Assembly: GCA_021927905.1 (NCBI GenBank)
Contig: BLLK01000055.1
Coordinates: 124,001-188,000 of the forward strand
From: Chaetoceros tenuissimus
Taxonomy: Eukaryota; Bacillariophyta; Thalassiosirophyceae; Chaetocerotales; Chaetocerotaceae
Direction of reading: 5' to 3'
Length of the DNA: 64,000 bases
In this document: piece after piece, positions 41,866 through 52,208 of the stretch
How the letters are laid out: every line of letters starts with the position of its first letter
Numbering within the stretch: the first letter of the stretch is position 1
Notes under the pieces: model-generated
What the model saw: the letters and a program-made list of their open reading frames with translations, nothing else
Databases searched by the model: none
Told to the model about the DNA's origin: nothing
Position numbers and translations under genes: made by a program

Positions 41866-43091
41866 GGCAGATTTTTTTGAATGTAAGGTAGAGTTTTTGA
41901 TTTTTTCGGAGAAAGGAAAAAGAAGAAAGAAGAGGGAAAAGGAGAAGGAGGAAAGAGGAGGGAGGAAGTTCAATGCCTTCTTTCCACTTTTTTCTGTCAC
42001 ATTTTCAATTGCATCTCTCACGCAAATTACTTGCCTGTCATGTTACAATCTAATTGCTTTTCATAAAAGAATAAAATTACATCAAATGCATATCTATATG
42101 AGAATTATAATTTCAAAAGCGCGTATATTTATGTAGATATTATCGCTACGAAGAGAAACAATTCTTTCCGATATGGGAATGACTCATCTGCACAGTTGGT
42201 GTTTTTGAATCTTTGCTCTCCTCATTATTGCTCCATTATTCTATTTCTATATCTTCCAAACTATTCTTAATCTTGTAACTATCCAACTTGAAATGAAAAT
42301 TGCAATCTTGTAGATAGCAAGCGTTTGTAATATTTTTTTCTTATGTCGGACAATTGATCGAACAAGGCTGGCTGTATCATTATTTGATACTGACGAAATA
42401 CCTTTGCGACATGATATTCACCAGGCCCTCAGTAAAGATTGGAATTCATTAGAATATTTGAAATGAATGTCTTTTGCAAGCTTTTAACTTGAAGATAGCA
42501 TCTGCTGGCAGTGATCCTCATGATACCAGGCGATTGATTGAATAGTGTCATCAAAATCTTCTTCTGGTTCAGAAATTGCTGGTATGCAACAGCACGAATT
42601 TCTTCAACGTAAAGTTCTCGGTTAATGCTCATTCTATCATTTCGCCCATTTCTTTCCTTTCGTTGCTTTTGCAATTCTTCTTGCTCTATTCTTTCTGTAT
42701 CAGTCGTAAGAGTTGTTCTTCTCATTCTTTTATTTTTTCCTTCTTCTCCTTTTCGTGATATACCTTCGTTTTACTTCATAGAACCTGCGGCACCATATCC
42801 TCGTTGATTTTTTATTCCAGGTGGAAGGCATCCTCCTGCCATAGGTATTTAATATTCAATTTATTCGAAGTCAAGTAGTGTAATGAGATATGTACTTAAT
42901 CAAGTAGATGAGATGTGATGCGTGATGAGCACAACGGATCTATGAAAATGGGACTGATCACAGAGGGCTTAAGATGTCGCCAAGGGGCTTAAGATGTCGC
43001 CGCGGTCGCCGAGTTTTTTAGCAGTATATGCAATACGAGGGCCTCCTACGCAACGGCTGTCGCAGCCACCTTGAAATAAAAGCAATCTGCC
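41866..43091 (+). mobile_element. TIR element, copy 1 (1226 bp)
   Basis: Begins GGCAGATTTTTTTGAATG and ends AAAGCAATCTGCC, so the tips are inverted repeats (GGCAGATT / AATCTGCC, continuing imperfectly). It carries no recognisable transposase. It contains a minus-strand coding-like stretch (about 42429-42842, with an in-frame stop), a tandem 20-bp subterminal repeat near the right end (GGCTTAAGATGTCGCC twice, about 42966-43000), and a small hairpin GGCTGTCGCAGCC. The features resemble a non-autonomous DNA transposon. The 8-bp flanking repeat fits hAT-like elements, but the terminal sequence is not one I can assign. Confidence 0.7.
42429..42842 (-). pseudogene. Element-borne reading frame with an in-frame stop
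   Basis: From ATG 42842 (MAGGCLPPGIKNQRGYG...) the frame meets TAA at codon 24, then stays open for 114 codons (...MRRTTLTTDTERIEQEELQ..., SINRELYVEEIRAVAYQQ). The last part overlaps a different frame that also looks coding (EPEEDFDDTIQSIAWYHED, stop at 42484-42486), which suggests a missing splice or a frameshift. The same stop is in all three element copies, so it predates their amplification. No homology recognised. Confidence 0.4.
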
Positions 43092-43097
43092 AGAAAA
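43092..43097 (+). other. 6-bp spacer between copies 1 and 2 (AGAAAA)
   Basis: Junction TCTGCC-AGAAAA-GGCAGA, a perfect hairpin formed by the two element tips. The spacer equals the first six bases of the flanking 8-bp repeat. Confidence 0.9.
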
Positions 43098-44323
43098 GGC
43101 AGATTTTTTTGAATGTAAGGTAGAGTTTTTGATTTTTTCGGAGAAAGGAAAAAGAAGAAAGAAGAGGGAAAAGGAGAAGGAGGAAAGAGGAGGGAGGAAG
43201 TTCAATGCCTTCTTTCCACTTTTTTCTGTCACATTTTCAATTGCATCTCTCACGCAAATTACTTGCCTGTCATGTTACAATCTAATTGCTTTTCATAAAA
43301 GAATAAAATTACATCAAATGCATATCTATATGAGAATTATAATTTCAAAAGCGCGTATATTTATGTAGATATTATCGCTACGAAGAGAAACAATTCTTTC
43401 CGATATGGGAATGACTCATCTGCACAGTTGGTGTTTTTGAATCTTTGCTCTCCTCATTATTGCTCCATTATTCTATTTCTATATCTTCCAAACTATTCTT
43501 AATCTTGTAACTATCCAACTTGAAATGAAAATTGCAATCTTGTAGATAGCAAGCGTTTGTAATATTTTTTTCTTATGTCGGACAATTGATCGAACAAGGC
43601 TGGCTGTATCATTATTTGATACTGACGAAATACCTTTGCGACATGATATTCACCAGGCCCTCAGTAAAGATTGGAATTCATTAGAATATTTGAAATGAAT
43701 GTCTTTTGCAAGCTTTTAACTTGAAGATAGCATCTGCTGGCAGTGATCCTCATGATACCAGGCGATTGATTGAATAGTGTCATCAAAATCTTCTTCTGGT
43801 TCAGAAATTGCTGGTATGCAACAGCACGAATTTCTTCAACGTAAAGTTCTCGGTTAATGCTCATTCTATCATTTCGCCCATTTCTTTCCTTTCGTTGCTT
43901 TTGCAATTCTTCTTGCTCTATTCTTTCTGTATCAGTCGTAAGAGTTGTTCTTCTCATTCTTTTATTTTTTCCTTCTTCTCCTTTTCGTGATATACCTTCG
44001 TTTTACTTCATAGAACCTGCGGCACCATATCCTCGTTGATTTTTTATTCCAGGTGGAAGGCATCCTCCTGCCATAGGTATTTAATATTCAATTTATTCGA
44101 AGTCAAGTAGTGTAATGAGATATGTACTTAATCAAGTAGATGAGATGTGATGCGTGATGAGCACAACGGATCTATGAAAATGGGACTGATCACAGAGGGC
44201 TTAAGATGTCGCCAAGGGGCTTAAGATGTCGCCGCGGTCGCCGAGTTTTTTAGCAGTATATGCAATACGAGGGCCTCCTACGCAACGGCTGTCGCAGCCA
44301 CCTTGAAATAAAAGCAATCTGCC
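43098..44323 (+). mobile_element. TIR element, copy 2 (1226 bp)
   Basis: Same length, orientation and ends as copy 1, shifted by exactly 1232 bp. All predicted reading frames inside are identical to those in copies 1 and 3 where compared, including the interrupted frame at 43661-44074. Confidence 0.75.
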
Positions 44324-44329
44324 GGATGG
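44324..44329 (+). other. 6-bp spacer between copies 2 and 3 (GGATGG)
   Basis: Junction TCTGCC-GGATGG-GGCAGA. Same length as the other spacer but unrelated sequence, so the spacers are not part of the repeated unit. Confidence 0.9.
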
Positions 44330-45555
44330 GGCAGATTTTTTTGAATGTAAGGTAGAGTTTTTGATTTTTTCGGAGAAAGGAAAAAGAAGAAAGAAGAGGG
44401 AAAAGGAGAAGGAGGAAAGAGGAGGGAGGAAGTTCAATGCCTTCTTTCCACTTTTTTCTGTCACATTTTCAATTGCATCTCTCACGCAAATTACTTGCCT
44501 GTCATGTTACAATCTAATTGCTTTTCATAAAAGAATAAAATTACATCAAATGCATATCTATATGAGAATTATAATTTCAAAAGCGCGTATATTTATGTAG
44601 ATATTATCGCTACGAAGAGAAACAATTCTTTCCGATATGGGAATGACTCATCTGCACAGTTGGTGTTTTTGAATCTTTGCTCTCCTCATTATTGCTCCAT
44701 TATTCTATTTCTATATCTTCCAAACTATTCTTAATCTTGTAACTATCCAACTTGAAATGAAAATTGCAATCTTGTAGATAGCAAGCGTTTGTAATATTTT
44801 TTTCTTATGTCGGACAATTGATCGAACAAGGCTGGCTGTATCATTATTTGATACTGACGAAATACCTTTGCGACATGATATTCACCAGGCCCTCAGTAAA
44901 GATTGGAATTCATTAGAATATTTGAAATGAATGTCTTTTGCAAGCTTTTAACTTGAAGATAGCATCTGCTGGCAGTGATCCTCATGATACCAGGCGATTG
45001 ATTGAATAGTGTCATCAAAATCTTCTTCTGGTTCAGAAATTGCTGGTATGCAACAGCACGAATTTCTTCAACGTAAAGTTCTCGGTTAATGCTCATTCTA
45101 TCATTTCGCCCATTTCTTTCCTTTCGTTGCTTTTGCAATTCTTCTTGCTCTATTCTTTCTGTATCAGTCGTAAGAGTTGTTCTTCTCATTCTTTTATTTT
45201 TTCCTTCTTCTCCTTTTCGTGATATACCTTCGTTTTACTTCATAGAACCTGCGGCACCATATCCTCGTTGATTTTTTATTCCAGGTGGAAGGCATCCTCC
45301 TGCCATAGGTATTTAATATTCAATTTATTCGAAGTCAAGTAGTGTAATGAGATATGTACTTAATCAAGTAGATGAGATGTGATGCGTGATGAGCACAACG
45401 GATCTATGAAAATGGGACTGATCACAGAGGGCTTAAGATGTCGCCAAGGGGCTTAAGATGTCGCCGCGGTCGCCGAGTTTTTTAGCAGTATATGCAATAC
45501 GAGGGCCTCCTACGCAACGGCTGTCGCAGCCACCTTGAAATAAAAGCAATCTGCC
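44330..45555 (+). mobile_element. TIR element, copy 3 (1226 bp)
   Basis: Third head-to-tail copy, ending AATCTGCC at 45555. It is followed directly by AGAAAAGG (45556-45563), the right member of the flanking direct repeat. The interrupted frame is at 44893-45306. Confidence 0.75.
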
Positions 45556-45563
45556 AGAAAAGG
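45556..45563 (+). repeat. Right 8-bp direct repeat (candidate target-site duplication)
   Basis: AGAAAAGG, matching 41858-41865 in all eight positions. Confidence 0.75.
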
Positions 45564-45904
45564 TTGAGACTTAAGACCTCTTTGATGTACTCATCCTCTT
45601 TATTTATTTTGCGTACGTATTGTCTCGTGGTACAGAATCTAGTTCTTAGATAGCTACTTCTCTAGCTGAATATTACTTTTATTTGATGGAGGACGACGAC
45701 GGAGGAGGAAGATGGAAGCATTTTGGAGAGCATCTTAAAATAGATTTCATTTTATTCTAGGTTATTGTTGTACTTGTAGGTTTCAATTCAATATTACTTT
45801 TGCAGCTGAATGGAAGGTCAAACAAATTGAGCATCCAACAAGGCGTATAGTTTCTCGAAGACGATTTTCAAAAAATTTCCAAAAAAAACAGATACTAGGC
45901 AATA
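45564..45904. promoter_or_regulatory. Upstream region of the TPR-like gene
   Basis: 341 bp of AT-rich sequence between the element array and the next gene; no frame seen. The array has therefore inserted into the divergent promoter interval between the RRM gene and the TPR-like gene. Confidence 0.4.
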
Positions 45905-47329
45905 ATGAGACTATTTATTGGGAACCAAAATCTACTCAGAAGATTTGTTGCTCCCAAGTCTATCTTCTTGCAACATAACAGAGCATCAAGACTGTTCTCT
46001 ACATCAACAATTAAATGTTCACTGATATCTTCTATACCAAAAAATACTCTTGACTCCATCAGTTCTCTACCCGAAATTTCAGATGTGTTGCTCAAAATTA
46101 AATCGAAAAATTCTCCGTCATCAAGTCATATTGAAGGAATTGACAGATCATCAGAAATTTTCCAGCAAATTAATCCAAATGGAGAAGAATACAAAGCTGT
46201 GCAGATTTTAAAGGTTCAGGTATTGTCTCAGTTGTACCAATTTGACCAAGCGATTCAAACTATTGATGAAATACAAGAGAAATGTATCTTGAATGATGAA
46301 GAGACATTTCAGCTATCCCTTGCAAAAACGAAATCACTTTTCTACAAAGGTTCTTTCGACAAAGCTATTGAAATAAGTACCAATCTTTGTGATTTCGTTC
46401 CTCAAATGAATGGAAATGATTCCACGTATGTAGCACTACGGCAAGGAATAGCGTTGAATGCTCAAGCTTTATGTCGGTTGGTAAATATTGGTTTGAAAGA
46501 TGAACAGGTTGCGATGGCTCAAAAAGAGGAATATAATCAAGAAATATCCTCAAAGCTTGGTGAAGCAACTGAAATTCAAGAAATATGTGCTATGTCATCG
46601 AAAATATTGGAACGGAATGCAGAAATGGGCAGCAATCTTCATTTGAATCTAGCATGTGCTGCATCATATTCAAACCAAGGGATTGCTGAACTCACTACAT
46701 CATTGGTCCAATCGAAATCAATGCAATATTTAGTTCCCATGGATTCGGCTATGAACTCATGGAGAAGTGCTTTGAGTATTTTGGAAGATATAGAACGTGA
46801 TTCAACTGTATTGAATGCATTGGGACATGAAGAAATTATATTCATGAAGTCAACCAAAGCAAGAACATATGCAAACATGACGTGGGCTTTACTATTCAGT
46901 GACGCTTATGCAAGTACTGGCAATTCATCAGTGAATGAAGAAACTTTGAAGCTTGCCTCTGAATATGCTGGTTTGGCTCTAAAGATTAATGATGAGATAG
47001 AAAATGCAGATCAAAATCTTGGGCGAATCCTTACTTTAGTTGCATCTTGCTATGCAAGGGCAGGATCAGCTGTTACTGCCGAAGGCTTATTTCAATCTTC
47101 AATGGATATATTAGAAGAAAACACATTGCATCCATTCATCACTCTTGATGCAAGAAACGCATATTTAAATTATTCCAACTTGTGCAAGAATTGGGAGAAG
47201 AGGAGTGCTGATGCTAAGAAATACAAACAGTTGGCACTCGAATATGATGATAGTCTTATAGGATCTTCATGGCACGGAATTTGTTCTCTATACAGTGGTC
47301 TTCATTTGTTTGGGACGTCTGAGTTGTAA
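45905..47329 (+). CDS. TPR-like helical protein, probably mitochondrial
   Basis: Intronless, 474 aa, not recognised by family. The N-terminus is rich in Arg, Leu, Phe and Ser without acidic residues (MRLFIGNQNLLRRFVAPKSI ... RASRLFSTSTIK), as in mitochondrial presequences. The rest is almost wholly helical, with pairs such as LYQFDQAIQTIDEIQEKCIL, FYKGSFDKAIEISTNLCDFV and YAGLALKINDEIENADQNLG that match tetratricopeptide-type hairpins. Such proteins are assembly or translation scaffolds. No enzymatic motif. Confidence 0.65.
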   Translation: MRLFIGNQNLLRRFVAPKSIFLQHNRASRLFSTSTIKCSLISSIPKNTLDSISSLPEISDVLLKIKSKNSPSSSHIEGIDRSSEIFQQINPNGEEYKAVQILKVQVLSQLYQFDQAIQTIDEIQEKCILNDEETFQLSLAKTKSLFYKGSFDKAIEISTNLCDFVPQMNGNDSTYVALRQGIALNAQALCRLVNIGLKDEQVAMAQKEEYNQEISSKLGEATEIQEICAMSSKILERNAEMGSNLHLNLACAASYSNQGIAELTTSLVQSKSMQYLVPMDSAMNSWRSALSILEDIERDSTVLNALGHEEIIFMKSTKARTYANMTWALLFSDAYASTGNSSVNEETLKLASEYAGLALKINDEIENADQNLGRILTLVASCYARAGSAVTAEGLFQSSMDILEENTLHPFITLDARNAYLNYSNLCKNWEKRSADAKKYKQLALEYDDSLIGSSWHGICSLYSGLHLFGTSEL

Positions 47330-47616
47330 CCAATGCTTTGGAGAAAATGAATATTAACAAAACTAAGATATGACGAAAAGTAGAATTATTTTTATGAACA
47401 CGTGGGATGAATTAAATGAATTGCTGTTTTGAACGAGTAAGGTACTTTGACTACAAACATGAAGCATGAACAACATTAGAGCTCATTTTTCTAAATATTA
47501 AGCATTTTCTAGAAACTTCTATATCGGTTTCATCATAGACTTTAAGTACATCAGGTGGATTGTTTAGAATGATGAGTTTCCGGGAAAGTGCATGATTTCT
47601 TAAAATTGCATAGATT

Positions 47617-48324
47617 TTAATCGCTGTCACTATTAGAATCACTTGAATCGTCTCCTAAAGAAAACGGATTTTTATAAGGCTGTCGTGAAGCTTGCACTTC
47701 TTCAGTATCAACACTGCTATCATCAGATTCTTTCTCGCCGTTGTGTTTAGTCTCTACATTGTCCATGTCTCCTATTTCATTCTCGTTATTGCTGTCAACA
47801 GTCTCGATCACATTGCCTTCTTCGATATGCACGTTATCCAAATCATTATCAATGTCATCTATCGATTTCATATTAGTACCTAAATCATTTGAATTTGGAG
47901 CTGATTCCCTCATAAACTTGGCTTCCACAGCGCAATTTTTCAATGAGTACCTTTCTGCTTCCTTTGCCGATTTCGCTTCTCTGACTCGGACTAGTATTTT
48001 ATCATTCTTTAGCAGACCCTCTTCTCTACACCGTTTCAGCACGTACAGACGTCTATTATTCAGTGAGAAGTACCATGGTCCAAGACCATCATTTTCATCA
48101 GGACCAACGATTACTTGAATGGGTGGGAGATCTTCTGGTTTCAACTCTCCGCGCCGAATGGACTCGAGAGTATCCAATACCGATCGACCACAGCCACTAA
48201 AGTAGGGCCTAATTTTCGAGTATTGAAAACGAACACGAGCTGGGTCGACATCTAAAAAGCCTGCACCTGCAGTTTGAGCATTTGCATTAGTAGATTTCTT
48301 CTTTTTATTTCGACTTTTCCCCAT
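47617..48324 (-). CDS. ParB/sulfiredoxin-fold protein with acidic tail
   Basis: Intronless, 235 aa. After a basic N-terminus (MGKSRNKKKK) the conserved part reads RVRFQYSKIRPYFSGCGRS, then LPPIQVIVGPDENDGLGPWY, FSLNNRRLYVLKRCREEGLL and NCAVEAKFMRE. A strand-loop with S-G-C-G-R-S, the 'NNRRLYVLK' segment and PPIxV are typical of the ParB/sulfiredoxin (Srx) superfamily, here in a small eukaryotic lineage. Srx repairs over-oxidised peroxiredoxins using a Cys in the same loop, but the motif differs enough that catalysis is unproved. The C-terminus is a highly acidic tail with Ser-Asp repeats. It is divergent from the gene at 48634. Confidence 0.65.
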   Translation of the reverse strand: MGKSRNKKKKSTNANAQTAGAGFLDVDPARVRFQYSKIRPYFSGCGRSVLDTLESIRRGELKPEDLPPIQVIVGPDENDGLGPWYFSLNNRRLYVLKRCREEGLLKNDKILVRVREAKSAKEAERYSLKNCAVEAKFMRESAPNSNDLGTNMKSIDDIDNDLDNVHIEEGNVIETVDSNNENEIGDMDNVETKHNGEKESDDSSVDTEEVQASRQPYKNPFSLGDDSSDSNSDSD

Positions 48325-48633
48325 TTTATTTGCTTATGAGTACTTTGTTGTTGAGATGAGTGAATGAATCGACCTCCAATAAGTACTCAAATGTAGTATT
48401 TGAGTATTATTATAAAAAAACATTATCTGAAATAATGAGGGTGACATCAATAAAAATAGCAACATTTTGTACAGCTTTTTTGAGCTGCTCACAGCCATTC
48501 ATTTTTGTTTTGGAAAATCGGCGCCATCTCACACTACAGTACACTACTTACTTACACACAACACGAACATTATTTTCATTACTGCAATACAACTTCTGTC
48601 TATTTTTAAATACTATTAACTGATCACAACAAT
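48325..48633. promoter_or_regulatory. Short divergent intergenic region
   Basis: 309 bp between two divergent start codons, so the two promoters must lie here and may be shared. No element recognised. Confidence 0.4.
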
Positions 48634-49683
48634 ATGGGTAGAGTCGCAAGATACAAAAAAGGAAAAGCATCTTTGAATAGCTATGCTGGTTCAGAATATA
48701 CATGGGGCACTGGTGAAGTTTCAACAAAAAAGAAAAAACGTAGTCTCACAGCTGAAAAACACCGAAAAAGAAAATTGAAACGAAGAAAAGGTATTCATGA
48801 TGATGGCGGATTTGACCTCCCGCCAGAGGGCGATGATTTCGATATGAGTGATTTTGTTGTGAAGAAGCAGAAAAAGAAGAGTCTTGATGATTTACTAGGA
48901 CCACCACAAAAGCATAAAACAGTCGTTCCATCTAACATGAAAAGAGCTAGCGATGATCATCCTACTGGTGGGGAAGAGGGTAATATCCCTGTTGCAAAAA
49001 TTACTAATGAATCTGTCAACATAGGTAATACGACAAAAAAGATTCACATTCCTCTCGACGACAAGGAAGAGCTCAGAGCAGCAAAATTATTGAAACTTGA
49101 TCCAAAAACTGGAAAATCCCTTTCTAAAGCAAACACAAGAGAAACAAAGATTGAAGGTCGTAGGCCTGGAGAGAGTATGAATACCTTCAAAAGACGTCTC
49201 AAAGATGAAACTCAGATAGCTCTTGCCAATAACTACAAGAAAACAAAGGAATCCGAAGCTGACATTGAAAAGAAACTAGAAAAGGCTCAGCGTAAAAAAG
49301 AATATGCCAGGTTGAGAAAATTGAAGAAGAAAGGAAAGTTAGCCACTTCAGACGACGATGTAGACGATTTCAATAATGATTTAGCAAGACTGAGGGCTCA
49401 AAAAGCTGCAAAGTCTACTGACGGATTCATCACTGGTGAAGAGGCAGTGAGATTCCTTGAACAAGCCGAACAGCCACCTATATTCAATCAGCTGCCTAGG
49501 GGTGCAAATAACAAACTCAAATTGAAAATGAAGGGTGTTAAAGAAGATAAAAAGCCTGGATTAGATGAAGAAAAAATTGAAGCAGAGCAAAATGCAATGG
49601 AAATCATGCGGAGAAAAGTCCAAGCACAATATGCGCTTATGAAGGCGAAACGGAAACAAGAAGGAGGAAAGTTTCATCTGTAA
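48634..49683 (+). CDS. CCDC137-like basic nucleolar protein
   Basis: Intronless, 349 aa, very rich in Lys and charged coiled-coil. It starts MGRVARYKKGKASLNSYAGS, followed by KKKKRSLTAEKHRKRKLKRR, a strong nuclear/nucleolar signal. The segment GRRPGESMNTFKRRLKDETQ matches the conserved core seen in CCDC137-type proteins, which are nucleolar and linked to ribosome biogenesis; this assignment rests on that one motif and on composition. A basic helix (AMEIMRRKVQAQYALMKAKR) closes the protein. Confidence 0.5.
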   Translation: MGRVARYKKGKASLNSYAGSEYTWGTGEVSTKKKKRSLTAEKHRKRKLKRRKGIHDDGGFDLPPEGDDFDMSDFVVKKQKKKSLDDLLGPPQKHKTVVPSNMKRASDDHPTGGEEGNIPVAKITNESVNIGNTTKKIHIPLDDKEELRAAKLLKLDPKTGKSLSKANTRETKIEGRRPGESMNTFKRRLKDETQIALANNYKKTKESEADIEKKLEKAQRKKEYARLRKLKKKGKLATSDDDVDDFNNDLARLRAQKAAKSTDGFITGEEAVRFLEQAEQPPIFNQLPRGANNKLKLKMKGVKEDKKPGLDEEKIEAEQNAMEIMRRKVQAQYALMKAKRKQEGGKFHL

Positions 49684-49696
49684 TCATTGACTTATT

Positions 49697-51718
49697 TTAT
49701 TTAGTTTTTAATCTCTCAAAAAGACCAATTTTTGCCCTTAAAAAACTGTAACGTATCCATAGACCTAGCCTTTTCATTCCTTTTACGTTCTTGGATTCAT
49801 GTTCATAAGTGGCTTGAGCAGCAAATTTACCAGCTATAACAATATTGTTCACTGGAGAACCTAATGAGGTGTCGATATGCCTAAGACAATCATTCATTTT
49901 AAATAGTAATAGCATTTGCCTTGGGACCATATCCAACATTTGAATGATTTCCTTCAGGTATTGTTGTGCATAGCCTCTGATCATTGCAGTATCAGCGTTA
50001 GTATCCATAGATTCTTTTGCCTTGAAGGATTTTGTTTTATTCCTCTCAATGACTTCATCAAAGGGTCGTGAAGTAAGCATTGCGGCAAGAAGTGGATACA
50101 TTTCTTCCACTCCTAGTTTAGAACAACTTCTCTGAATACCTTCGATATCAGCTACCAATAATGACTTCCATAAATTTGCATACGTGATACGAAAATCGTC
50201 ATCAATTTGTTTATACAATCCATGATCGAATAATACAAGTTCTGGCTTTCCTGATTCTGACACCCGCCAAAACACATTTTCTGCATGGGGATCTACGCGT
50301 ATTAATATGAAACATTAGCACAAGCTCTCAACAGAATATAAAGATTCCCATACAAATTCGGACTTACCACAGTGAATATGACCACTTTTAAATATCTGAG
50401 ATTGAAATACTGAAGAAATGAGATTTGCCAATTCTTTCTTGTTTACTCCTTTATTCTCAATCTCTTTCAAATTGGTAACAGAATATCCTTCTTCAAAGTC
50501 CATGACGAGGACCCTTTCCGTCGTTATATTCCAGTGAACTTTGGGAACCACACATTTTAGTCCACTTTGCTTCAAGTACATGACTGCTTCTTCGGCATTC
50601 TTTCCTTCGTGAGTGAAATCCAACTCTTTAGGAAGGTTCGGAGCAATTTCATCACAAATCCAACCCCATTTGAATTCGTCAAATTGATCATCTATCAAAC
50701 GAACCATTGTTTCGAGTGCAATCAAATCTCCTTTCGAAGTTTCTCTCAATCCTCTGTGTTGTACTTTTATCGCAAGCTTCTTTCCCGTGCCCTTTTCCTT
50801 TGCAATATGAACTTGTGCTAAACTTGCAGAGGCAATTGGTTCTTTTTCAAAATACTCAAACAAGTCTTCTGGGTATTGCCCTAGTTCTTCCTTGACTACT
50901 TCTCTCACATCTTCATACTTTGTAATGGGAGCTTCACCAAATAGACAATGAAGTGTTGTAATATATGCAGGCGGTAGTAAATGATCTAGATTTGCAAGGT
51001 GTTGCCCAACTTTGATGTAAGTTCCACCATTTTTTCGACACAGATCTCGAAGACGGCGAGCAGCTCTTGCATGAACAGTCATATCTTTCTCGTCATTGGT
51101 ACCATTATTCAATGATTCCATGTAGTCATTCAATTCTTTCTCAGCCACACCTAACCGCTTTGCTGTATTAAGAACTTTCAATCGCCTTTGCTCTTTCTTG
51201 GCCTTCAATTCATCCTTTGGAAGCTGGAGAGGGTCTTCATCTGCTCGAGCATATTTTCTCTGCGCTTCTTGTAATTCACCTGATAAAATTTCAATACTTC
51301 TTTCTAATTTTTTCATCTTTGCATCACCAAACTCTGCATCAAAGCCCCATGCGTTCAAGACATTATCCATGGGCTCTTTCAACTGCTCTAATTTGTACTC
51401 CAGAATAATCATCAAAACAGTGTGAATGAGTCTAAATGCTCGTGTAGTCGCCTCCAACACAGGTTTTATATTCATATCATCACTAGACTTTGTGTATAGA
51501 TCAACCATTGAAGAAGATTCGGACAAAGGTAGTATAGATGTTGTGCTGGTAGCAAGCTGCTTATTCATATTCTTGACTGGTTCATCTCTTGCCGAGGAAG
51601 CTTCACAGAGAGAAAACTTGTCAGGTGTACCACAACAATCATAAATCTCGAGTCCACATCCCACTACAACTCCTCTTTTGACTACTTTTGGAATACGAGA
51701 AAAAGATATCCTCCACAT
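49697..51718 (-). CDS. ABC1/ADCK (UbiB-family) atypical kinase, two exons
   Basis: Exons 50368-51718 and 49697-50292, joined across a 75-bp GT-AG intron (phase 1), give 648 aa. The family signature is complete. It has a KxGQ-type motif (GGTYIKVGQHLANLDH), an Ala-rich nucleotide loop (EPIASASLAQVHIAKE), the ATP-binding Lys (KLAIKVQHRG), a catalytic HCDPHAEN split by the intron (HC then DPHAEN) and LFDHGLYK in place of DFG. ABC1/ADCK proteins support coenzyme Q metabolism in mitochondria or plastids; the DHG form is as in ADCK1-like members. The N-terminus has no clear transit peptide, and the reading frame stays open a little upstream of the ATG, so an extra 5' exon cannot be excluded. Confidence 0.88.
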
Positions 51719-52208
51719 CTTTGGAACACTCTTACTGTATTTAGGTTTGAAGTTTGGCTTCGAAATAGGTGGTGCATATGCTGTATCAATAGATGGTACA
51801 GTTAGTTATTTTACGGTGTGAAAGCAGAAAGAAAGAAATGGTTGCAGCGTCAGCATTCAGCATGCATGTGAGTCAGTCGTCATTGTGTGAAACCGCCAAA
51901 CACGACATGGTCGAGAGGATGATACCTTGTACGTGCAATGTACTCACCATTAAAAAGGACAATGACGTGAATGACGACAAAACTAGACTTTTTATGACTT
52001 CTTTCACTGTTCTTTTCTCGAACAAATGTCTCTTCTTGGCCGCAGCTACATACTTGCAAAGGGTATTCTTATCTGTCAAAATTTATCTTTTCAAAACATT
52101 CTAATCTGTTCAAATCAATCTATCAAAATTAATCAATAGATCGACAGATTCTCAGTCACGAAGCAAGTTTGAACGCAGAACTTCCTTCATAAAAACTTAA
52201 AATTGACC
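51719..52208. other. Divergent intergenic, possible 5' exon trace
   Basis: 490 bp between the ADCK and RING genes. The ADCK frame stays open upstream to about 51809 without an ATG (for example YSKSVPKM just before the start), so this may include an upstream exon after an acceptor near 51787 (GATACAG). Otherwise no gene is seen. Confidence 0.3.

Noticed and set aside
41812-42021. Short frames at the left end of each TIR element copy (Phe/Leu/Ser-rich)
   Set aside because: They read through a polypurine tract; the composition is low-complexity and no start context is seen.
43092-44329. Reading the array as simple satellite DNA
   Set aside because: Inverted tips, spacers of different sequence and an outer 8-bp direct repeat fit mobile-element insertion better than satellite expansion.
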